Below, piece after piece: positions 1 to 7,509 of a stretch of DNA of 25,193 nucleotides. The first letter of the stretch is position 1. Each line of letters begins with the position of its first letter. The translations under genes and the position numbers were made by a program. The notes beneath the pieces are model-generated. The model made no database searches and had not been told where the DNA came from. It saw only the letters and a list, made by a program, of their open reading frames with translations. Origin of the DNA: Clostridia bacterium (lineage in GTDB: Bacteria > Bacillota_A > Clostridia > TANB77 > CAG-508); assembly GCA_022792975.1 (NCBI GenBank), contig JAAWCC010000023.1:1-25193 (forward strand), given 5' to 3'.

Positions 1-132
1 CAAGAAGATTTTCGCTTAAGCCGTCCGAGAAGGAACGCGCTTCAAAGAAAATCCCTTTTTGCCTCTAAATTTAGACTTTAATTCACTAATTAATTCTTCA
101 CTATCTTCTACAATAAAAATTTCTTGTATCAT
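1..132 (-). CDS. N-terminal fragment, receiver-like protein (partial)
   Basis: Only the first 43 or so residues are in the window; the gene continues off the left edge. It starts at an ATG (complement of 130-132), ten bases after the stop of the preceding minus-strand gene. An AAAGGAG Shine-Dalgarno sits about 12 bases upstream and overlaps that stop. The protein begins MIQEIFIVEDSEELISELK, resembling the first beta strand and acidic pocket of a response-regulator receiver or CpaE-like pseudo-receiver domain. Two CGG sites lie back to back at 27 and 23 (CGGACGGC). Skipping both C bases gives PSGGLSENLL; without the shift the frame stops two codons after the first CGG. Being a gene is well supported by the start and ribosome binding site. 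The receiver assignment is weak because the phosphoacceptor Asp and the rest of the domain lie outside the window. Confidence 0.6.
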
Positions 133-141
133 TGTTTTGAT

Positions 142-1049
142 TTACTCCTTTTTACCCTTTAGTGTTCTAGAAACTCCTTCAACATCTGTTGCTGTAATTG
201 TAACAAGCATACGCTCCTCACCAATTGGATATACATGAGTAAATTCTTTTTCACCATTAACTTCAAAAGTTTCTTCAGGGTTTGCGTTGACTTGTATTTT
301 AACAGTATCAATACCTTCCTCATCAGTTACAATAATGTGTAAATCATTACCTTTAATATAACGTTGTATTTCAGGTCTCTTATTTCCTTTAACCTCTTGT
401 TTTTTAGTTAATGAAATGTTATCACTATTTACAGCTGTAACATAAAGAGTATTAAGTCCAGAAGGAATTTCAGTCATTTGCTCAATAGAAATATCTCCCT
501 CCTCATTAGGGAATATTTTCTTTTCCTCGTCTGAATTCCATTTATATGTCATATAAGCCATTCCAGTGACATCTGATGCAGTAATTTTCATATCTGAATT
601 ATTTACAACAGCTAAATCAATTGCAATTCCGTCATATTCACAAGCAAAATCCATTTTAGTATCTTTACCATTAATATCCACCGCAACAACATGTAAATTA
701 CTTATACCAGAAGGAATACTTATATTATTAATCATTACTTCATTTTTAGAATCTCCATTTACGATTTTTTTATCATTATCATTCCAATTATATTCAACTC
801 TTACAATACCTTTATTGTGTTTAACAGAGATAGTTGCAATGTTTCCGGTCTTTTGCAAATTCAATTTCAGGTCTAGTATCATCCTGCTGAGTACTACTAG
901 AAAAACTAAACGAAAACAAGTGATAAGTACCTTTTACAAAAAAAACTATGCCTAAAACAATCATACAAATGGCAAAAAATCTAACAATAGTCTGAATAGG
1001 CAAAGGTCCGAGAAGGCTTACCAGTTGAAGTATATAATATCTGATTCAT
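142..1049 (-). CDS. Membrane-anchored Ig-like repeat protein
   Basis: About 301 aa once two CGG sites (1010 and 847) are read with a +1 shift. The start is the ATG at 1049: the zero-frame ORF from it stops shortly after the first CGG, while the shifted frame runs on into PLPIQTIVRFF. One membrane helix (about residues 22-43) follows a short N-terminal tail, then a Ser-rich linker. The rest is three extracellular beta-rich repeats of 75-80 residues; two share an IPSG-x-(N/S)-x-L motif and end in V(V/T)AV, and the third ends in TITATDVEG. They look like Ig or fibronectin-like domains of the kind found in Clostridial surface proteins, but I do not recognise the family. A TTTACA-17-TATACT promoter precedes it, and the receiver-like gene follows after ten bases, so the two are probably co-transcribed. 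No enzymatic motif is visible; a surface-binding or sensing role is only a guess. Confidence 0.75.
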
Positions 1050-1084
1050 AAATAAAATCACAATCCTTTCATATGTTTAACACA

Positions 1085-1113
1085 AGTATAACACAAGCAA
1101 AAAAATTTGTAAA
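1085..1113 (-). promoter_or_regulatory. sigma-A promoter for minus-strand operon
   Basis: On the minus strand TTTACA (1113-1108) is followed after 17 bases by TATACT (1090-1085), about 35 bases upstream of the ATG at 1049. It is divergent from the promoter of the phosphoribosyltransferase gene, with about 20 bases between the two -35 boxes. Confidence 0.7.
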
Positions 1114-1130
1114 TAAGAAAACTGTGCATA

Positions 1131-1159
1131 TTGCAAAATTTCTAAAGAAATAGTATAAT
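1131..1159 (+). promoter_or_regulatory. sigma-A promoter for hpt-uvrC
   Basis: TTGCAA at 1131-1136, a 17-base spacer, then a consensus TATAAT at 1154-1159. It lies about 40 bases before the ATG at 1198, which is preceded by a GAGGAAA ribosome binding site. Confidence 0.8.
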
Positions 1160-1197
1160 AAATGTAAATTCTATTAAAGAAATGAGGAAATAATAAA

Positions 1198-1717
1198 ATG
1201 TACGAAAATTTCAAGGAATTAATTAGTAAAGAAGCACTAGACAAAAGAATAGCAGAGCTTGCAGAAGAAATCGACAAGGATTACCAAGGAAAAGAAGTAA
1301 CAATCATATGTGTAATGCGAGGCGCAGTATTTTTTACAGTAGAATTAACATTAAAAATGAAAACAAAATTAAAATATGAATTTATCACAATATCAAGTTA
1401 TGAAGGAACAGATTCAAGTCGGAGAAGTGACTTTAAGAACTGACCTAAGAGATTCAATAGAGGGAAAGGATGTACTTATTGTTGAAGATATAGTAGATAC
1501 AGGAAGAAGTATGAAGTACTTACTTGAGCATCTATGGTCAAAACATCCAAGAACCATGAAAGTATGTGCATTAGTAAATAGAATAGGAAGAAGAGAAGTA
1601 GAAGTTCCAGTGGATTATATTGGTTTTGATGCACCAAATAATTATGTGGTGGGCTTTGGATTTGATATAGATAATAATTATAGAAACTTACCATATGTTG
1701 CTTATTTAGAGGGATAA
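1198..1717 (+). CDS. hpt: Hypoxanthine phosphoribosyltransferase
   Basis: Purine salvage enzyme that transfers the phosphoribosyl group of PRPP to hypoxanthine or guanine in the cytoplasm. After one +1 shift at CGG 1420 (codon 75) the product is 172 aa, the usual size of bacterial HPRT. The PRPP-binding signature VEDIVDTG lies about 20 residues after the recoding site. VMRGAVFF near residue 40 matches the conserved pyrophosphate loop. SSYEGTDSSGEV is the flexible active-site loop, and its Gly is the one supplied by the CGG site. The C-terminal VGFGFD...YRNLPYVAYLE is typical of the family. If CGG were read as Arg, translation would stop about seven codons later, before the PRPP motif. The gene opens a two-gene unit with uvrC, whose ATG lies two bases after this stop. 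Confidence 0.93.
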
Positions 1718-1719
1718 TG

Positions 1720-3515
1720 ATGTTTAATATTGAAGAAGAACTAAAAAAGCTTCCGCGGAAAACCACGGTGTATATTTAATGAAGGACAAGAATGATAAAA
1801 TAATATATGTTGGAAAAGCAATTTCATTAAAAAATAGAGTAAGACAATATTTCAGAAAAAACAATAAAACTGCAAGAATAGAAAAGATGGTTTCACTAAT
1901 AGACCATTTTGAGTATATAGTTGTAGACAATGAAGCAGAAGCATTAATTTTAGAATGCAATTTAATAAAAAAAAACATGCCACAATTTAATGTACTTTTG
2001 AAAGATGACAAAAGCTATCCATACATAAAAGTTACATTGAAGGAGGAATACCCCAATATATATATAACAAGAAAACTCATAAAGGATGGCTCAAAGTATT
2101 TTCGGACCATATGCAAATTCAGGCTCTGCAAAAGAGATGGTAGATTTTATAAAAAAGAGGTTTAAAATAAGACAATGTAAAAATTTTAAATCAAACAAAA
2201 GAGTCTGCTTAAATTATCATATTGGTAGGTGCCTAGGACCATGTGTAAATGACGTGCCAAAAGAAGAATACCAAAAGCAAATAGACCAAATTTTGCTATT
2301 ACTAGAACGGAAAAATAGAGAAAGTAAAAAAAGAACTAGAGGAGGACATGAAGAAGGCAGCAATAAACCAAAAATATGAAGAAGCTGCCCTTCTTAGAGA
2401 CAAAATACAAGCAATAGAAAATATAACGCAAAAACAAAAAGTATCAAATGCAATAGAGAATAACATTGACGTTATAGGAATAGCAAAAAATGAAGTACGG
2501 AGTATGTGTGGAGGTATTTTTTGTGCGTGGAAGCAAAATGATAGGCAGAGAGCATTATTTCTTAAACGAGTTAAGAGATATGGAAATAAGAGAAATAATT
2601 TCAGGCTTTATAAAGCAATACTATCTAGAAAATGAAAACCCTCCAAACAAAATAATGTGTGAAGAAGAAATAGAAGATGAAGAAATAATATGCGAGATAT
2701 TATCAGAAAAGGCAGGTAGAAAAGTAGAAATAAAATCTCCGAAAAAAGGAGAAAAACTTAGATTTGTAGAAATGGCAAAGAAAAATGCAAAAGTGACATT
2801 GGAAAATAAACAAGAGGATAAGCTTGAAATATTAAGCGAATTGAAGGAAAAGCTAAACTTAGAGAAATTTCCAAATAAAATAGAAACCTTCGATATATCA
2901 AATATATCAGGAACAAATATTGTAGCACGGAATGTGTGTCTTAAAAGATGGTAAAATAAATAAATCACTATCAAGAAGGTTTAAGATAAAAACTGTATTT
3001 GGTCAAGATGACCCAAGATGTATGAGTGAAGTAATAGAAAGAAGGATAAAGCGCTCTCTGGAAAATGAAAAAGGAGGATTTGGTGAATTACCAGACTTAA
3101 TATTCGTAGACCGGAGGAATTACGCAAATAAGAGCAGCACTAAATGCATGTGATAAATGCAAAGTGAAAATACCAATTTATCGGAATGGTAAAAAATGAT
3201 AAGCATAGAACAAAGGCATTAATAAATGAACAAAGACAAGAAATTGAGCTTTCAGAAAATGCTCTAAATCTAATTACAAGATTTCAAGATACAGTACACG
3301 ATACTGCAATAGAATATCATAGAAAGTTAAGAGATAGAGAAATGACTAAATCAGCATTAGACGAAATTGAAGGAATAGGCGATAAGAAGAAAACTGAATT
3401 ATTAAAGAAATTTGAAAGCATAGAAAAAATTAGAAATGCAAAAATCAGTGAACTTACAAAAATAAAGGGAATAAATGTGGAGTTAGCACGAAGAATAAAA
3501 GAAAACTTAGAATAA
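1720..3515 (+). CDS. uvrC: Excinuclease ABC subunit C (eight CGG shifts)
   Basis: Nucleotide-excision repair nuclease that makes the 3' and 5' incisions after UvrA-UvrB damage recognition. Eight in-phase CGG sites (1756, 1766, 2103, 2308, 2498, 2928, 3112, 3182) have to be shifted +1, giving 595 aa, normal for UvrC. Domains in order: the N-terminal GIY-YIG nuclease, whose PGVYLMKD and IIYVGKA motifs include a Gly from site 1766; YFGPY (Gly from 2103); a four-Cys region ending RCLGPC; a UVR domain ([15 protein letters not shown]) for UvrB contact; an RNase H-like nuclease with [12 protein letters not shown] and KNDKH carrying the acidic/His active site (Gly from 2928, 3112 and 3182); and C-terminal tandem helix-hairpin-helix motifs. 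All restored residues are Gly, several of them invariant. The start ATG is two bases after the hpt stop, with GAGGG upstream. If CGG were Arg this would be a pseudogene with eight independent lesions, yet every conserved motif survives. Confidence 0.93.
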
Positions 3516-3554
3516 AGCAATAATTTTTCTTATAAAAGTTGTACTAAGGATAAG

Positions 3555-3581
3555 CCCTCCTGAATAAATATTAGGTGAGGG
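3555..3581 (+). promoter_or_regulatory. Hairpin enclosing the Shine-Dalgarno of the 33-aa ORF
   Basis: CCCTC at 3555-3559 can pair with GAGGG at 3577-3581, with CT/AG pairs possible inside. The 3' arm lies in the G-rich ribosome binding site (GGTGAGGGGGGG) about ten bases before the ATG at 3593, so folding would mask it. Pairing is seen in the sequence; a regulatory effect is inference. Confidence 0.4.
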
Positions 3582-3592
3582 GGGGATTACAT

Positions 3593-3694
3593 ATGAGTAA
3601 ATTTATGAAAATTATTATTGGATTAGGGGCAGTGTTTTTTGTTGTGTACTTAGTGTTATTAGCTAGTTTTTTTAATATATTAAATAGCTTCTAG
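3593..3694 (+). CDS. 33-aa single-pass membrane peptide
   Basis: A small ORF (MSKFMKIIIGLGAVFFVVY..., 33 aa) with a very strong G-rich Shine-Dalgarno (GAGGGGGGG) about five bases before its ATG. Nearly the whole length after a short basic N-terminus (two Lys) is one hydrophobic helix, ending FFNILNSF, so the peptide should insert in the membrane. It contains no CGG. It stands alone between uvrC and the methyltransferase gene. I do not recognise a family; small hydrophobic peptides of this size can be regulators, partners of larger membrane complexes or type I toxins, and nothing here decides between these. The ribosome binding site and clean hydrophobic pattern make it more than a chance ORF. 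Confidence 0.6.
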   Translation: MSKFMKIIIGLGAVFFVVYLVLLASFFNILNSF

Positions 3695-3737
3695 TTTGTA
3701 CCTCCATTTTGGAGGTGGTTTTAGAAAGGATATAGTA

Positions 3738-4601
3738 ATGAATGTAGCAGAGAATTGGAATGAATATGAATTAATTGATATGGCTAATGGTGAGAAGCTG
3801 GAGAGATGGGGGGATATTATTCTTATTCGCCCTGACCCACAGATTATTTGGAAACAGAAGCAACATCCTGAGTTGTGGAGTAGTGCTAATGCTAGGTATC
3901 AGAGGAGTAAGACAGGAGGAGGTGCTTGGGAGTATAAAAAGAGACTTCCTGAGGCATGGAAAATACACTATAATAATTTGACATTTAATATTAAACCTAT
4001 GGGATTTAAGCATACTGGACTTTTTCCTGAGCAAGCAGTTAATTGGGATTGGATGATTAACAAAATCCAAAAAGAAAAAAGAGAAGTAAAAGTACTAAAT
4101 CTTTTTGCCTATACAGGTGGGGCAACAGTTGCTTGCCTTAGTGCAGGAGCCAGTGTTTGTCATGTGGATAGTTCTAAGGGAATGACAGCTTGGGCTAAGG
4201 AAAATGTTCAAGACTCTGGGCTTGCTGATAAAAAAATTAGGTATATTGTTGATGATGTGATTAAGTTTGTAAATCGAGAGATTAGGAGAGGAAATAGTTA
4301 TGATGCCATAATTATGGACCCTCCTTCTTATGGTAGAGGTGCAAATGGAGAGATATGGCAGTTTGAAGAAAATATTTCTGAGCTTATCCAGCTTTGTATG
4401 AAGGTTTTATCAGATAATCCATTGTTTTTCTTAATAAATTCCTATACAACAGGTATATCGGCAATGGTTCTAGAAAATATTTTAAATCTAAATTTTAATA
4501 ACAAATATGGGGGAAGTATTACATCAGGAGAAATAGGACTTCCTATGGAGGAAGCTAAATTAGTATTACCATGTGGAATTTTTGGACGTTGGGAGAAATA
4601 A
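3738..4601 (+). CDS. RlmI-like SAM-dependent rRNA methyltransferase
   Basis: Class I SAM-dependent methyltransferase of the COG1092-like group (RlmI/RlmK relatives, usually acting on 23S rRNA), 287 aa. The ATG at 3738 is chosen over the TTG at 3696 because GAAAGGA lies eight bases upstream. The N-terminal third (RWGDIILIRPDPQIIW, AWEYKKRLPEAW) is the domain seen before the catalytic core in these proteins. The core has motif I VLNLFAYTGGATVA (SAM glycine loop, about residues 108-121), motif II HVDSSKGMTAWAKEN, and motif IV MDPPSYGRG, where DPPSY is characteristic of this family. No zero-frame CGG occurs. It is followed after one base by the pseudouridine synthase gene, so both products are likely rRNA or tRNA modifiers expressed together. 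The exact target base cannot be read from sequence. Confidence 0.85.
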   Translation: MNVAENWNEYELIDMANGEKLERWGDIILIRPDPQIIWKQKQHPELWSSANARYQRSKTGGGAWEYKKRLPEAWKIHYNNLTFNIKPMGFKHTGLFPEQAVNWDWMINKIQKEKREVKVLNLFAYTGGATVACLSAGASVCHVDSSKGMTAWAKENVQDSGLADKKIRYIVDDVIKFVNREIRRGNSYDAIIMDPPSYGRGANGEIWQFEENISELIQLCMKVLSDNPLFFLINSYTTGISAMVLENILNLNFNNKYGGSITSGEIGLPMEEAKLVLPCGIFGRWEK

Positions 4602-4602
4602 A

Positions 4603-5300
4603 ATGCAGAAATTAAAGGTTATATATGAGGACAATCATATAATTGTAGTAGAAAAAATACCTAATATACCTTCTCAAGGTGATAAAACGGAAGATTTGAG
4701 TATGCTAGAAATTATAAAAGAATATTTAAAAGAAAAATACCATAAGCCTCGGTAATGTTTATCTTGCATTAGTACATAGATTAGATAGACCTGTTCGGAC
4801 GGTGTTATGGTATTTGCGAAAACCTCAAAAGCAGCAGCAAGGCTTAGCGAAAGTGTAAGAGAGAGGAGCCTTGAGAAGGAATATTTATGTATCGTAGACC
4901 GGAAGTCTAGAACAGGAAAAAGGAGCTTTAGAGAATTACCTTTTGAAAAATCAGACTAAAAATAGCAGTAAAGTAGTCAAAGAAGGAACAAAAAATGCAA
5001 AATTAGCAAAATTAGATTATGAGGTTATAAAATATAATCCAGAAATTAATTTATCAGTATTAAAAGTAAAGTTACATACAGGAAGACATCATCAAATAAG
5101 AGTACAGCTTGCAAATATTGGACATAGTATCTGTGGAGATCAGAAATATGGCACACGTGGAAGGCGGAAAACAAATTGCACTTTGGGCATATAAATTAAA
5201 ATTTGAGCATCCTGTTACTAAAGAAGTATTAGAGTTTATTGATGCACCAGAGAAAGTTGGCTCATGGAAGATATTAGAAGACATGCAAATAAATTCATAA
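4603..5300 (+). CDS. RluA-family pseudouridine synthase (five CGG shifts)
   Basis: Isomerises uridine to pseudouridine in rRNA or tRNA. Five +1 sites (4750, 4796, 4800, 4900, 5165) give a 230-aa protein. The catalytic motif is HRLDRPVGGVMVFAKTSKAA, whose Asp is the family nucleophile; the two Gly of VGG both come from the adjacent sites CGGA CGGT at 4796-4803. Later motifs KEYLCIVDG, LHTGRHHQIRVQL (the conserved RxHQIR-like core) and GDQKYG are typical of RluA/RluD. The N-terminal S4 RNA-binding domain of RluD is absent; the protein begins directly with the catalytic domain (VIYEDNHIIVVEK), as in shorter RluA-type enzymes. The start ATG is one base after the methyltransferase stop, with GGGAG upstream. 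Without recoding the frame ends at the first site. The target uridine is unknown. Confidence 0.9.
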
Positions 5301-5541
5301 ATAAATGAAAATATTATATTAAAAGGAAATATAAAAATTATACAAGAAAAATAAAATAATTTGTAAAAAAATTGATAATAAATAAGAATAAAGTCGTAAA
5401 ATGAGATATATACAGTTAAAAACCGGTATTTTAATAAGTATATAGTCTTTAAAGAAAGGAGAAAGATAGCAGAAGCAGTAACAAAATAATTAAAAAACCA
5501 GATTTAAATAACAATATTTCCAAAATTCGATGAGAAATCAT

Positions 5542-5574
5542 CAAAAAATCCCTAAGCAATTTCGCTTAGGGATT
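5542..5574 (-). terminator. Rho-independent terminator of the LytTR gene
   Basis: An 11-bp perfect stem (AATCCCTAAGC paired with GCTTAGGGATT, 5547-5557 and 5564-5574) with a six-base loop lies just after the LytTR stop at 5578. On the minus strand it is followed by a run of six T. The plus-strand region 5301-5541 before it holds no gene that I can support, only AT-rich sequence. Confidence 0.8.
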
Positions 5575-5577
5575 TAA

Positions 5578-6279
5578 TTACTTTTTGTTATCAAAGGCAG
5601 CTAAAAAACTAGCCTTATATTTTGGACCAATATAACATTCCAAGCCCGAATTAAATAAGATGGTATTACTAGAAAGCTCAACAGAGCTTATATTGTTAAT
5701 ATTTACAATATAAGATTTGTGGCATCTTACAAAATTGGGAGGCAAATCCGCTGATAACTTATTGAAGGAGCTATATGTTTCGTAAGATTTAACTTCGGTT
5801 TGAAAAATTAATTTCATTCCATCACGCTTGATATAAAATATATCCTCCTCATTAATAAAAGTTTTATTATTTACTGAAATAAAATTATTTGAACAAGAAC
5901 TTACATCAAAAAAAAGCCTAGACAAAGTACTTTCAAGCCTCTCAATTGAGAAGGGCTTTAATATATAATCAAAAGTTTTTACATGAAAGGAAAGATATAC
6001 ATACTCATAATAAGAAGTAGTAAAAATAATATATAAATTTTTATTCATATCTCTAATTTTTTTAGCAGCTTCAATACCGTTTAAACCAGATTTAAAAACA
6101 ATATCCATAAAAATAACATCTACTTTATTATTAGATACATAATTTATCATATCTGCAATATTAGTAGATCTAAAAACAATGCTTGCATCATAATCATGCT
6201 TAATAAATAATTTGTTCAAAGAGCCTTCAAGATTGCTCATGAATTTAGAACTATCGTTGCATATAACAAAATTTAACAT
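5578..6279 (-). CDS. LytTR-family response regulator (AgrA-like)
   Basis: A 233-aa two-domain response regulator. The receiver domain (residues 1 to about 120) has the acidic pocket residue D9 (ICND), phosphoacceptor D59 (FMDIVF), the switch Thr region FTTSYYEYVY and the conserved Lys in LKPF. The second half (about 130-230) is a LytTR DNA-binding domain: FISVNNKT, EEDIFYIKRDGMKL, FVRCHKSYIVNINNISSVE are its signature strands. Such proteins bind direct repeats in promoters and often control cell-surface, bacteriocin or quorum-sensing functions. No partner histidine kinase is in the window. The ATG is preceded by AAAGGAG. It is transcribed divergently from the deacetylase gene and ends at its own terminator. 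It has no zero-frame CGG and needs no recoding. Confidence 0.9.
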   Translation of the reverse strand: MLNFVICNDSSKFMSNLEGSLNKLFIKHDYDASIVFRSTNIADMINYVSNNKVDVIFMDIVFKSGLNGIEAAKKIRDMNKNLYIIFTTSYYEYVYLSFHVKTFDYILKPFSIERLESTLSRLFFDVSSCSNNFISVNNKTFINEEDIFYIKRDGMKLIFQTEVKSYETYSSFNKLSADLPPNFVRCHKSYIVNINNISSVELSSNTILFNSGLECYIGPKYKASFLAAFDNKK

Positions 6280-6361
6280 TATTTTCTCCTTTGTATAAAA
6301 ATATATATTATTTTAATACAAAAATCCTGTAAAATGGAAAAAGACAAAAAAAATCAAAAAA

Positions 6362-6377
6362 TGACGAATTGTGTCGA
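6362..6377. promoter_or_regulatory. Possible Spo0A-box pair upstream of pdaA
   Basis: TGACGAA at 6362-6368 fits the Spo0A box consensus TGNCGAA, and TGTCGAT starting at 6372 misses it by one base. The pair lies between the divergent LytTR and deacetylase genes. Twelve bases covering the second box (6369-6380) recur inverted at 12755-12766 before the dockerin gene. Spo0A control is inference from short matches. Confidence 0.25.
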
Positions 6378-6402
6378 TTTGAGAAAAGTTAAAATCTAAG
6401 CA

Positions 6403-6438
6403 TTTTTAATTAATTTTATGAATAAAATTAATTAAAAA
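6403..6438. repeat. Perfect 17-bp AT palindrome before pdaA
   Basis: Arms 6403-6419 and 6422-6438 are perfect inverted repeats separated by two bases (GA); both are purely A/T. The right arm ends two bases before the GGGGGAG ribosome binding site of the deacetylase gene. It could be a protein-binding operator or an mRNA leader hairpin placed just before the ribosome site. Confidence 0.7.
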
Positions 6439-6452
6439 ATGGGGGAGTAATA

Positions 6453-7265
6453 ATGAGGCAAATTAGAAAAAAGTTATCAAGAATGGCATTAGTGATTATA
6501 GCTTTAATAATATGGTGTGTATATACATATGGGAAAAATCCTCAAAGCATATATACAAGTGCTGGCATAATAAGTAATACAAAAATTGGATGGGGAATAA
6601 AAAGAGCAGATAATCATAATCAACCAGAGCTTCGGAAAGACAAATTTAGAGCTAATGAAAAAATATGAGGGCATCTGTATAGGAAATAGTGAAAAAAAAT
6701 ATGTTTATCTCACATTTGACGAAGGATATGAAGCGGGATATACAGAAACAATACTCGATACATTAAAACAAGAAAATGTATCAGCTACATTTTTTGTAAC
6801 AGCACATTATATAAATACAGCATCAGACATAGTGCAAAGAATGATAGATGAACGGTCACACAATTCGGAAACCATACAGTAAATCACAAAAGTTTGCCAG
6901 ATTTAAGTGAAGAAGCAATAAAAACAGAAGTAATGAGGCTACACCAAACTATATTTGAGAAATATGGATATGAAATGAAATACATAAGACCACCTAAAGG
7001 TGAATATAGCGAAAGAACTTTAGATATAACAAGGAATTTAGGATATACAAATGTAATGTGGTCACTTGCATATGACGATTGGGACGAAAATAAACAAGGA
7101 AGGCAGGAATATGGAAAAAAGAAGGTGCTAGATAATATACATCCAGGAGCAGTTATACTACTACATGCAACATCAAAGGATAATTCAGAAATATTAGGCG
7201 AAATAATCAAAGAAGTAAGAAATATGGGGTACGAGTTTAAAAAAATAGACGAATTTGAAAAATAA
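6453..7265 (+). CDS. pdaA: PdaA-like polysaccharide deacetylase (three CGG shifts)
   Basis: NodB-family de-N-acetylase, 269 aa after +1 shifts at 6633, 6853 and 6866. In Bacillus, PdaA removes acetyl groups from muramic acid so that the spore cortex can form muramic delta-lactam, and this protein keeps PdaA-specific features: YLTFDEGYEAGYT for motif 1, GHTIGNHTVNH for the metal-binding motif 2, IRPPKGEYSE for motif 3, and HPGAVILLHATSKDN near the C-terminus. A signal-anchor helix lies at about residues 11-29 (MALVIIALIIWCVYTY). Two recoding sites fall inside motif 2, four codons apart, so both glycines flanking the first zinc-ligand His depend on them. The start ATG has GGGGGAG upstream. Length agrees with Bacillus PdaA. 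Other Firmicute NodB deacetylases are possible, but the DEGYE form of motif 1 favours PdaA and hence a sporulating host. Confidence 0.88.
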
Positions 7266-7461
7266 TTATAATTTTACTTGGGAGGGAATAAAAGTAGTTT
7301 TAGTTTTGACTTTAGCTATTTTTATTTCTTACCAAAAGAATACATATTCTTTATTATTAATTATACACATCAAAATAAAAAATTAAACAAAAAACCAAGA
7401 AAAATCATATATAAAAAAGAGAAGCCAAGGAAAACATATTTTAGATATAGTATCCTTGTGG

Positions 7462-7490
7462 TTGACAAGCCTAGGGAATTACTGTATAAT
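7462..7490 (+). promoter_or_regulatory. Consensus sigma-A promoter for the PASTA PBP gene
   Basis: TTGACA at 7462-7467, a 17-base spacer, TATAAT at 7485-7490: an exact consensus. The expected transcription start, near 7497, falls at or just before the AGGTG ribosome site, so the leader would be about 10-13 bases. This supports the TTG at 7510 as start and rules out the ATG at 7456, which lies upstream of the promoter. Confidence 0.85.
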
Positions 7491-7509
7491 ACCCTTAGGT
7501 GAAAACAAT

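Noticed and set aside
1376..1717. Separate short genes starting downstream of each CGG
   Set aside because: The internal starts (for example 1376, 2086, 2348, 2490) lack proper ribosome sites, overlap the upstream frame, and would split single known domains.
5301..5541. Small RNA or short ORF in the gap before the LytTR terminator
   Set aside because: Only a 14-codon ORF at 5401 and AT-rich sequence; no convincing promoter-terminator pair on the plus strand.
7278..7502. ORF with a GGGAGGG ribosome-like site between the pdaA-like and PBP genes
   Set aside because: It overlaps the consensus PBP promoter, its translation is low-complexity, and no usable start codon lies at the right distance after the GGGAGGG.
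7456..7509. ATG at 7456 as the start of the PASTA PBP
   Set aside because: It lies upstream of the -35 box of the gene's own consensus promoter; TTG 7510 has AGGTG at proper spacing.
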